The translations under genes were made by a program, and so were the position numbers. The notes under the pieces are model-generated. The model did no database searches. It was not told the DNA's origin and saw only the letters and a list, made by a program, of their open reading frames with translations. A stretch of DNA of 32,089 bases from an uncultured Prevotellaceae bacterium. Its GTDB lineage: Bacteria > Bacteroidota > Bacteroidia > Bacteroidales > Bacteroidaceae. Each line of letters opens with the position of its first letter. Positions within the stretch are counted from its first letter, which is position 1. The stretch is from contig CACZCT010000015.1 in the NCBI GenBank assembly GCA_902779745.1, positions 1 through 32,089 of the forward strand, in the 5' to 3' direction. Of the stretch, positions 16,500 through 23,632 are shown piece after piece.

Positions 16500-17153
16500 A
16501 TGGAAGAGATTATACAATTTGACAAACAGTTGTTATTGCTGGTGAATGGTAGCGACTCGCAGTTCTTTGATTACCTTATTTTGACACTGACCAATGCAAA
16601 GACGTGGATACCCTTATACTTGGGACTTTTCTATGTCGTGTTGAAGTCTAACAAGAATGTCCGCGAGGTTGGATTGATCCTTGCCGCAGCGGGACTGTGC
16701 TATCTGCTTGCCGGAGCCGTTGACGACGGTATTGTGAAACCGCTCGTGGCTCGTTGGCGACCCACCCACGATCCGGAGATTGGGGCTTTGGTCGATGTGG
16801 TGAACGGCTATCGTGGAGGCAAATACGGGTTCTTCTCTGCTCATGCCGCCAATACGTTCAGCATCGCCATCTTTTTCTCCCTGCTGATGCGACAGCGGAT
16901 GCTCACCTTCTTCTTGGTGGGGTACTCACTTGTCAATTGTTATACCCGTCTCTACCTGGGTGTGCACTATCCGGGCGATATCACCGTCGGACTCCTTTGG
17001 GGCGGCTTTGTAGGCTGGTTCGTCCATTGGCTCTATTGTCGTATCACCGTTCCTGCCAAGTATGACATCCGCCATTGCTATGTACCCATCTGCATCCTCG
17101 GACTCACCCTTCTGACGGCCATCATCATGGCGGCCTTCGACGTACATTTGTAA
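16500..17153 (+). CDS. PAP2-superfamily membrane phosphatase
   Basis: 217 residues with about five or six transmembrane helices. All three phosphatase motifs are present: K-x6-RP as KPLVARWRP (80-88), a PSGH-type loop as FFSAHAANTFS (H115) and R-x5-HxxxD as RLYLGVHYPGD (R150, H156, D160). The active site should face the periplasm. Such enzymes dephosphorylate lipid phosphates such as undecaprenyl pyrophosphate or phosphatidate, or act in lipid A modification; which one applies cannot be told. Its start lies 4 nt after the BatD-BatE stop, so it is likely the last gene of the Bat transcript, although a functional link is not established. No terminator hairpin is evident after it. Confidence 0.9.
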   Translation: MEEIIQFDKQLLLLVNGSDSQFFDYLILTLTNAKTWIPLYLGLFYVVLKSNKNVREVGLILAAAGLCYLLAGAVDDGIVKPLVARWRPTHDPEIGALVDVVNGYRGGKYGFFSAHAANTFSIAIFFSLLMRQRMLTFFLVGYSLVNCYTRLYLGVHYPGDITVGLLWGGFVGWFVHWLYCRITVPAKYDIRHCYVPICILGLTLLTAIIMAAFDVHL

Positions 17154-17170
17154 TTTAATGACTCTTTTCT

Positions 17171-17201
17171 TTTGCATTTTGCTCACTTAATAGTATTTTT
17201 G
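17171..17201 (+). promoter_or_regulatory. Strong Bacteroidota-type promoter of queA-nadE-dnaB
   Basis: TTTG at 17171-17174 and TATTTTTG at 17194-17201 are separated by 19 bp. The GTG start codon of queA follows after only 5 nt, so transcription should begin at or just before the start codon. Confidence 0.75.
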
Positions 17202-17206
17202 CATCC

Positions 17207-18439
17207 GTGAATACGAAAGAGATACATATCAGTGACTACAACTATGAGTTGCCGGACGAGCGTATCGCTAAATATCCGGTAACGGAGCGTGATCACTCGA
17301 AACTGCTTATATATAATAAAGGTAAGGTAGGGGAGGATGTCTTCTACAATCTCCCCAAGTATCTGCCGTCCCACGCCTTGATGGTGTTCAACAATACCAA
17401 GGTGATACAGGCTCGCCTGCATTTTCGTAAAGAGACAGGGGCACTGATAGAGGTATTCTTGTTAGAACCAGCAGAGCCTGCCGACTATGAGCAGATGTTC
17501 CAGAGCCATGAGCGGTGTTCGTGGCTTTGTCTGGTGGGTAACCAGAAGAAATGGAAAGAGGGAGCGCTGGTGAGGATGATAGAAGTCAAAGGTCAGAAGT
17601 TAGAGGTAAGAGCTACGCGGCGTGGTGAGCATGGCACCAGTCAGTGGATCGACTTCGAATGGAGTGGAGGAGCGTCATTTGCCGATATCATCGATGTGAT
17701 GGGTGAACTGCCGATACCGCCGTATCTCAACCGTGAGACCCAGGAGAGTGACAAGACGACCTACCAGACGGTCTATTCCAAGATTAAGGGTAGTGTGGCG
17801 GCTCCGACAGCAGGACTGCATTTCACGGAAAAGGTACTTGCCGACCTCGATGCCTATGGCATAGAACGGGAGGAACTGACCCTGCATGTGGGTGCCGGTA
17901 CGTTCCGCCCAGTGAAGAGCGAGGAGATTGCCGGACATGAGATGCATACTGAGTACATTGCCGTCCGTCGTCATACTTTGGAGCGACTCCTTGCCTATGA
18001 CGCACAGGCCATTGCCGTCGGTACAACAAGTGTCCGGACACTGGAGAGCCTGTATTACATGGGATTGAAACTTGAAGCGAATCCCGATCTGACAGAAGAA
18101 GAACTGCATGTCAACCAGTGGGAGCCGTATGATGATGGAAGATGTAAGATGGATGATGGAAGATGTGTCACTCCTGTCAAGGCGATACAGAATCTCATCG
18201 ACTGGTTGGACCGTCATGCGTTGACCACGCTCCACACCTCTACGCAGATTATCATAGCTCCGGGCTATGACTATCATATCGTCAAGATGCTTGTGACCAA
18301 CTTCCATCAGCCGCAGTCTACACTACTTTTGCTGGTGAGTGCCTTTGTCCATGGCGACTGGCACCGCATCTACGACTACGCCCTGGCTCATGACTTCCGT
18401 TTTTTGAGTTATGGCGACTCATCCTTATTGATACCTTAA
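17207..18439 (+). CDS. queA: QueA, S-adenosylmethionine:tRNA ribosyltransferase-isomerase
   Basis: 410 residues with a GTG start; no other start fits, because the conserved ISDYNYELPDERIAKYP begins at residue 8 (QueA proteins begin with this block). Other family blocks are MVFNNTKVIQARL, PTAGLHFTEKVL, LHVGAGTFRPV, GTTSVRTLESL and MVTNFHQPQSTLL. QueA transfers and rearranges the ribosyl part of SAM onto preQ1-tRNA to give epoxyqueuosine. Residues 309-320 (DDGRCKMDDGRC) are coded by an inserted DNA repeat; the family normally runs from VNQWEPY almost directly into the VKAIQNLIDWL helix. The insert lies in a surface-loop position and need not stop activity. Promoter and start codon nearly touch. 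nadE starts 13 nt after the stop. Confidence 0.93.
   Translation: MNTKEIHISDYNYELPDERIAKYPVTERDHSKLLIYNKGKVGEDVFYNLPKYLPSHALMVFNNTKVIQARLHFRKETGALIEVFLLEPAEPADYEQMFQSHERCSWLCLVGNQKKWKEGALVRMIEVKGQKLEVRATRRGEHGTSQWIDFEWSGGASFADIIDVMGELPIPPYLNRETQESDKTTYQTVYSKIKGSVAAPTAGLHFTEKVLADLDAYGIEREELTLHVGAGTFRPVKSEEIAGHEMHTEYIAVRRHTLERLLAYDAQAIAVGTTSVRTLESLYYMGLKLEANPDLTEEELHVNQWEPYDDGRCKMDDGRCVTPVKAIQNLIDWLDRHALTTLHTSTQIIIAPGYDYHIVKMLVTNFHQPQSTLLLLVSAFVHGDWHRIYDYALAHDFRFLSYGDSSLLIP
18131..18165 (+). repeat. GATGATGGAAGATGT repeat inserted in queA
   Basis: GATGATGGAAGATGT occurs twice (18131-18145 and 18152-18166, the second shifted by one base), joined by AAGATG. Bases 18134-18153 are identical to 3233-3252 at the start of maf. 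In queA it is read as DDGRCKMDDGRC, in maf as MEDVRW. Confidence 0.75.
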
Positions 18440-18452
18440 AAAATTAAATGAT

Positions 18453-20375
18453 ATGAAACATGGACTGATTACCGTTGCAGCCGCAGTGCCTGCTGTCAAA
18501 GTTGCCGATGTCGAGTACAACGTGCTTGAGATAGAGAAACTGATTGCCAATGCAGAAGGGCAGGGTGTCGAACTGGTCTGTTTTCCAGAGTTAGCCATCA
18601 CAGGCTATAGTTGTCAGGATCTCTTCAAGGAACAGCTCCTATTGTCGAAGGCAGAGGAAGGTCTGATGATGTTGCTTGATTTCACCCGAAAACTGAATAT
18701 CATCTGTGTAGTTGGAATGCCCGTACAGGTGGGAGGACTGTTGCTCAACAGTGCTGCCGTCATCCAGGGTGGTAACCTGTTGGGAATGATTCCCAAGACC
18801 TATCTGCCTAATTATAATGAGTTCTATGAGAAGCGTTGGTTTGCCTCGGCACAGGACCTCAATCCTACGGACCTGTATTTGGCTGGAACACATGTTGCCA
18901 TGTCTGCCGATCCGAAAGTATTCCAGACGGCAGGAGGTGTGAAGTTCGGCGTGGAAATCTGTGAGGATGTATGGGCACCGGTACCGCCCAGCAATAACCT
19001 GACGATGGCAGGTGCGGATATCATCCTGAATTGTTCGGCAAGTGATGAAGTACTGGGTAAGCATCAGTACCTGCGTTCGCTGCTGGCCCAGCAAAGTGCC
19101 CGTACAATAAGCGGCTATGTCTATTCCTCCTGTGGCTTTGGAGAGTCGACACAGGATGTGGTCTATGGCGGTAATGCCATGGTCTTTGAGAACGGTCGTC
19201 TTTTGGCAGAGGGAGAGCGTTATTCCTTCCAGCCTCAGTTACAGGTGACACAGATTGATGTGGAACGGTTACGTACCGAGCGGCATACAAACTCGACCTT
19301 CATTAGTGCCCAGCGTGAAGCGAAGGCACAGGTCATCGATTGTAAGACGGTAGAGCCTTCCATATTCCAGATGCTGCGTCCTGTGAATCCTCATCCCTTT
19401 ATCCCCAATGAGAAGGAGATGGCTTCCACCTGTGAGGAAATCCTGAATATCCAGACGGCAGGACTTGCCAAGCGTCTGATACATACCCATTGTGAACATG
19501 TGGTCGTGGGTATCAGCGGTGGTCTCGACTCTACACTCGCTCTGTTGGTATGTGTACGTACCTTTGATAAGTTGGGGCTTGACCGTAAGGGCGTCGTGGG
19601 AGTGACCATGCCTGGTTTCGGAACGACAGACCGTACGCATGACAATGCCACCTCACTGATGCAGACACTGGGTATTTCCCAGATGGAAGTGTCTATCGCC
19701 AAGGCAGTGAAGCAGCACTTTGAGGATATTGGTCATGATATCAAGAAACATGATACGACCTATGAGAACTCGCAGGCCCGTGAACGGACGCAGATCCTGA
19801 TGGACTTTGCCAACCAGTTGAATGCGATGGTGGTAGGAACCGGTGATTTGTCAGAACTTGCCTTGGGCTGGGCGACTTATAACGGTGACCATATGTCCAT
19901 GTATGGAGTCAATGCAGGTATTCCCAAGACCCTTATCCAGTATCTGATCCGCTATGTGGCAGCACAGCCTGCGTATAAGGCACAGAAGGAAACACTGCTC
20001 GACATCGTTGACACACCGATATCACCGGAACTGACTCCTGCTGACGAGGAGGGTAATATCAAGCAGAAGACGGAGGACCTGGTGGGACCTTATGAGTTGC
20101 ATGACTTCTTCCTGTATTATTTTCTCCGTTTCGGGTTCCGTCCTTCCAAGATATTCTTCCTGGCTACTCATGCCTTTAAGGGGAAATACGATAGAGAGAC
20201 GATTAAGAAGTGGTTGACGACTTTCTGCCGCCGTTTCTTCAATCAGCAGTTTAAGCGTTCTTGTCTGCCTGACGGTCCGAAGGTGGGTAGTGTCAGCCTC
20301 TCGCCCCGTGGCGACTGGCGCATGCCAAGTGATGCCTCCAGTGCGCTTTGGTTGAAAGAGTGTGATAACCTATAA
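18453..20375 (+). CDS. nadE: NadE, glutamine-dependent NAD+ synthetase
   Basis: 640 residues, the long glutamine-dependent type. The N-terminal carbon-nitrogen hydrolase (glutaminase) domain shows the catalytic triad E46 (CFPELAITGYS), K115 (PKTYLPN) and C170 (VEICEDVW). The C-terminal synthetase domain has the ATP pyrophosphatase loop SGGLDS (355-360) and GTGDLSELALGWATYNGDHM. The enzyme makes NAD+ from nicotinate adenine dinucleotide, ATP and glutamine in the cytoplasm, passing ammonia between the two domains. It lies between queA and dnaB, 13 and 17 nt from its neighbours, in the same direction, so one transcript is likely. I see no anomaly in its motifs. Confidence 0.96.
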   Translation: MKHGLITVAAAVPAVKVADVEYNVLEIEKLIANAEGQGVELVCFPELAITGYSCQDLFKEQLLLSKAEEGLMMLLDFTRKLNIICVVGMPVQVGGLLLNSAAVIQGGNLLGMIPKTYLPNYNEFYEKRWFASAQDLNPTDLYLAGTHVAMSADPKVFQTAGGVKFGVEICEDVWAPVPPSNNLTMAGADIILNCSASDEVLGKHQYLRSLLAQQSARTISGYVYSSCGFGESTQDVVYGGNAMVFENGRLLAEGERYSFQPQLQVTQIDVERLRTERHTNSTFISAQREAKAQVIDCKTVEPSIFQMLRPVNPHPFIPNEKEMASTCEEILNIQTAGLAKRLIHTHCEHVVVGISGGLDSTLALLVCVRTFDKLGLDRKGVVGVTMPGFGTTDRTHDNATSLMQTLGISQMEVSIAKAVKQHFEDIGHDIKKHDTTYENSQARERTQILMDFANQLNAMVVGTGDLSELALGWATYNGDHMSMYGVNAGIPKTLIQYLIRYVAAQPAYKAQKETLLDIVDTPISPELTPADEEGNIKQKTEDLVGPYELHDFFLYYFLRFGFRPSKIFFLATHAFKGKYDRETIKKWLTTFCRRFFNQQFKRSCLPDGPKVGSVSLSPRGDWRMPSDASSALWLKECDNL

Positions 20376-20392
20376 TAAAGAATAAGAAAATA

Positions 20393-21928
20393 ATGCCTGA
20401 ACAGAATAGCCAGCGCAGGATGCGCAAGACAACTCCGACAGACAATACGTATGCCCATGTCCAACCACAGGCAACAGAGATAGAACGTGCCGTGTTGGGT
20501 GCGTTGATGATAGACAAGGATGCCTATACGGTGGTGTGTGAGATGCTCTATCCCGAGAGTTTCTATGAGCCTCGTAACCAGAAGGTATATACTGCCATCC
20601 GTGACTTGGAGATGAAAGAGCAGCCTGTCGACGTATGGACGGTGACGGAGCAGCTTGCCAAGCAGGGTGACTTGGAGGATGTGGGCGGTCCTGCCTATGT
20701 CACGGAGTTGTCATCACGGGTGGCATCTTCGGCGAATATCGAGTACCATGCCCGTATTATCGCCCAGAAATTTCTTGCCCGTCAGTTGATATCCTATGCC
20801 AGTTTCATTGAGACGAAGGCTTTTGACGAAACGATTGACATAGAAGACCTGATGCAGGAAGCGGAAGGTTCTCTCTTCGAACTCTCCCAGAAGAACATGA
20901 AGAAGGACTATACGCAGATCGACCCTGTCATCAAGACAGCAGTGGATGTCATCCAGAAGGCTGCAGCGAATAAGGACGGTCTGACGGGTGTACCTACGGG
21001 CTATCATAAACTGGATGATATAACCAGTGGATGGCAGCCTTCTGACCTCGTGATTGTTGCAGGTCGTCCTGCGATGGGTAAGACCTCGTTTGCCCTTTCC
21101 ATGGCGAAGAATATTGCAGCCGACTATCAGGTACCGATGGCTTTCTTCTCTTTGGAAATGAGTAACACGCAGTTGGTCAACCGTCTCATCTCCAATGTCT
21201 GTGAAATACAGGGCTCCAAGATTCTGAACGGACAGTTGCACCCTGATGAGTGGGACCGTCTTGATAAGCGCGTCAACAATCTGTTGGGTGCTCCTTTGTT
21301 TGTCGATGACACCCCGGGACTCTCTGTCTTTGAACTCCGTACCAAGGCTCGTCGCTTAGTACGTGAACATGGTGTGAAGATCATTATGATAGACTATCTG
21401 CAGTTGATGAATGCCAACGGTATGCGTTTCTCCAGTCGCCAGGAGGAGGTGTCGACGATCAGCCGTTCACTGAAAGGCTTGGCAAAGGAGTTGGATATCC
21501 CCATCATCGCCCTGTCACAGTTGAACCGTGGCGTGGAGAGTCGTGAGGGACTGGAGGGTAAGCGTCCGCAACTGTCTGACCTGCGTGAGTCAGGAGCCAT
21601 CGAGCAGGATGCGGATATGGTACTTTTTGTTCATCGTCCGGAATACTATCATATTTATCAGGATGATAACGGTCGTGACCTGCATGGTATGGCACAGATC
21701 ATCATTGCCAAGCACCGTAAGGGTGCGACAGGTGATGTGCTGCTGACCTTCCGTGGTGAGTTCACCCGTTTCGAGAATCCGGAAGACAGCCGTTTGGGAA
21801 ATCGTAAGCAACAGGCTGCTAATGATAACGGGGGAGAAATTCTTGGAAGTAAAGTTAACGGTGACCAGTCAGTAGGTACGGGCCAGTCACCTTTTGGTTA
21901 CGGTAACGACGGTCCGCTTCCGTTCTAA
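20393..21928 (+). CDS. dnaB: DnaB replicative helicase
   Basis: 511 residues. The N-terminal primase-interacting domain runs from QATEIERAVLGALMIDKDAY to about residue 160; a linker with TGVPTGYHKLDDITSGWQP leads to the RecA-like ATPase core. Walker A is GRPAMGKT (224-231), Walker B is IIMIDYLQLM (D334), and the DnaB blocks SLEMSNTQLVNRL, ALSQLNRGVESR and LRESGAIEQDAD are all present. There is no intein. The C-terminal tail after about 460 is polar and rich in G, N and Q. It unwinds DNA at the replication fork as a hexamer. It is the last gene of the queA-nadE-dnaB unit and is followed at once by a terminator hairpin. Confidence 0.97.
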   Translation: MPEQNSQRRMRKTTPTDNTYAHVQPQATEIERAVLGALMIDKDAYTVVCEMLYPESFYEPRNQKVYTAIRDLEMKEQPVDVWTVTEQLAKQGDLEDVGGPAYVTELSSRVASSANIEYHARIIAQKFLARQLISYASFIETKAFDETIDIEDLMQEAEGSLFELSQKNMKKDYTQIDPVIKTAVDVIQKAAANKDGLTGVPTGYHKLDDITSGWQPSDLVIVAGRPAMGKTSFALSMAKNIAADYQVPMAFFSLEMSNTQLVNRLISNVCEIQGSKILNGQLHPDEWDRLDKRVNNLLGAPLFVDDTPGLSVFELRTKARRLVREHGVKIIMIDYLQLMNANGMRFSSRQEEVSTISRSLKGLAKELDIPIIALSQLNRGVESREGLEGKRPQLSDLRESGAIEQDADMVLFVHRPEYYHIYQDDNGRDLHGMAQIIIAKHRKGATGDVLLTFRGEFTRFENPEDSRLGNRKQQAANDNGGEILGSKVNGDQSVGTGQSPFGYGNDGPLPF

Positions 21929-21932
21929 GATA

Positions 21933-21965
21933 AATCCCCGGCAGTGTTGTCGGGGATTCTTTTAT
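21933..21965. terminator. Terminator shared by dnaB and the TPR-protein gene
   Basis: AATCCCCG (21933-21940) and CGGGGATT (21951-21958) form an 8-bp stem with a 10-nt loop, followed by CTTTTATTT on the plus strand. It stands between two convergent genes; the stop codon of the minus-strand gene lies in the T tract. Confidence 0.8.
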
Positions 21966-23632
21966 TTCGCATATTTATCGATAAGCGACTGGGCTTGTTC
22001 ATTCCCCATTTCTTTTGCTTTCTGTAAGTTCTTGGCACCTTCCGCCTTCTGGTTGGTAAGACATTGTGCAAGACCGAGGAAAAGATAGCCGTCGGAGAGT
22101 TCGGGGGATAGGCGAATCAATTGCTGGGCAGTCTCAATGGCTTCTTTATGCATACCGACACGAACCTGCAAGGAGGCTTTTTCACCGTAATATGTGGGCT
22201 CTGTAGGTTCTAATTCAATGGCTTTGTCGATATCATTCAGTGCCTGTTGGAACAGGTGACCCCCCATCTCAGCCAGTTCACGCTGGTAGTAGAATCCGGC
22301 TCCCAGTTGGGTACCCATCAGTTCGGCATAGTCGTTATAGTCATTGACGGCAGGACGGTATTTTCCAACGGAATATAATGCCTGAGCACGAGCTAGCAGA
22401 TAGGGGGCTGCCGTCTTCACGAAAGGACGACTGAACTGGTTAACAGCACTGTCGAGTAATGTGATCTGCTGGTCTGTTTCACCTAATTGTGCCTTACACT
22501 GTGAGGCGGCATAGAAGATGTCCGCACTGCGGAGATCACTATGGGTGAGTTGTTCGTATAACTGGTATGCATCTGCATACAGACCTTGTGCATAGCGGAT
22601 CTGGGCCTGTTGCTGCAGGTAGACGGACATCGGGTTAATACGGTATGCTTCCTGTGACTCACTGAAAGCCTTGTCAAGAGTCCATGCACTGAAAGGCTTG
22701 TCCTTTTGATAAAGCTCCTTCTGGTAGATAATCTCAGCATACTGGTAATGGGCATCGTCTTTTTGTATTGCTACCTTGACGGCTTTCTGCAAATCCTCGT
22801 CAGCACTGCTGTAATTACCTTTCGCTGTCTGATAGCGTGCCCGATAGATATATCCGTCAGCCTCATTGGGGAACTTCTGAATAAAACGTTCCACCATATT
22901 GATATACTGATTCTCATTCATTGTTGAAGAGGCAAGGAAGAGGGCAATGAGGGCATCTTCAGCTTTATCAGGCAATGCGATGGAAATATTGGTTTGTCTT
23001 AATACAGGGTCGTTGAAACTCAGTCCGTTGATGACCAGGTTGGCAGCAAAGCGGGCATCAATGGCATAGGAGGTGCCTTTCAGATTTCCTGCGGATGGCT
23101 GGATGATGCCAACCACCTCACCGTTTTGATTGAGTACAGGACAGGTGATATGGCTCTCTTCAGCATTCAACTGAAGAGTGTAATACTGATAGGTTTCTTG
23201 AAACTTCTCTGCGTCTTTGATAATTCCCTGAATACAGGTGGGAGTCTTTTTGACGGCATAGGGAAGTAACCAGATACTGCTACCATTCGTTGTCGTGGAG
23301 GCGAGAGGTAGAGGAGTTGTCTTTCTGACCGCTGCCTGAAATTTGGCAACATCATAAGTCTCATTGGCTCCAAGGATGAATTCTACGGGATATTCTTTCC
23401 CCTCAGCGTCGATAATCACGGCACGTTGGGCACCTTTGAAAGGTACATAACTGCTGACAGCCTCACCATTGGAGCCAATAAAGAATCCTGTACTGCTGGC
23501 CAGTAAGGTGCCATCAGCGGCAAAGGTTTTCAGGGTGAATACCGACTTGGCAGCCTTGGAAACCCATGATTGTGCAGATAAGGGTAAAAGGGAAAAGAGG
23601 TAAAAGGGTAATAGGAATAATAAACGTTTCAT
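21962..23632 (-). CDS. Secreted pseudo-trypsin plus TPR protein
   Basis: 556 residues. A signal peptide (cleavage near SAQ, residue 21) is coded by repeat DNA. Residues 25-200 align by pattern with a trypsin/HtrA-like protease (TGFFIGSNGEAV ... YDVAKFQA ... CPVLNQNGEVVGIIQPSAG). However, the expected catalytic His falls on Tyr62 (SSYVPFKGA) and the expected GNSGG Ser falls on Ile162 (SHITCPV); only Asp94 is kept. It should therefore not cleave proteins by this mechanism. From about 235 to the end there are TPR repeats (NEADGYIYRARYQTAKGNYS; EPTEPTYYGEKASLQVRVG). A periplasmic scaffold or peptide-binding protein is the likeliest role (inference). Its ATG overlaps the recN stop (ATGA), and a shared terminator follows its stop. 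Confidence 0.85.
   Translation of the reverse strand: MKRLLFLLPFYLFSLLPLSAQSWVSKAAKSVFTLKTFAADGTLLASSTGFFIGSNGEAVSSYVPFKGAQRAVIIDAEGKEYPVEFILGANETYDVAKFQAAVRKTTPLPLASTTTNGSSIWLLPYAVKKTPTCIQGIIKDAEKFQETYQYYTLQLNAEESHITCPVLNQNGEVVGIIQPSAGNLKGTSYAIDARFAANLVINGLSFNDPVLRQTNISIALPDKAEDALIALFLASSTMNENQYINMVERFIQKFPNEADGYIYRARYQTAKGNYSSADEDLQKAVKVAIQKDDAHYQYAEIIYQKELYQKDKPFSAWTLDKAFSESQEAYRINPMSVYLQQQAQIRYAQGLYADAYQLYEQLTHSDLRSADIFYAASQCKAQLGETDQQITLLDSAVNQFSRPFVKTAAPYLLARAQALYSVGKYRPAVNDYNDYAELMGTQLGAGFYYQRELAEMGGHLFQQALNDIDKAIELEPTEPTYYGEKASLQVRVGMHKEAIETAQQLIRLSPELSDGYLFLGLAQCLTNQKAEGAKNLQKAKEMGNEQAQSLIDKYAK
23582..23613 (-). repeat. CCCTTTTACC tandem repeat coding a signal peptide
   Basis: On the minus strand CCCTTTTACC occurs at 23608-23599 and 23592-23583, a 16-bp period, with CTCTTTTC between. 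It codes for residues about 7-17 (LLPFYLFSLLP) of the pseudo-trypsin/TPR protein's signal peptide. Confidence 0.6.

Noticed and set aside
21962-23632. Calling the TPR protein an active HtrA-type protease
   Set aside because: Residues at the His and Ser positions of the triad are Tyr and Ile.
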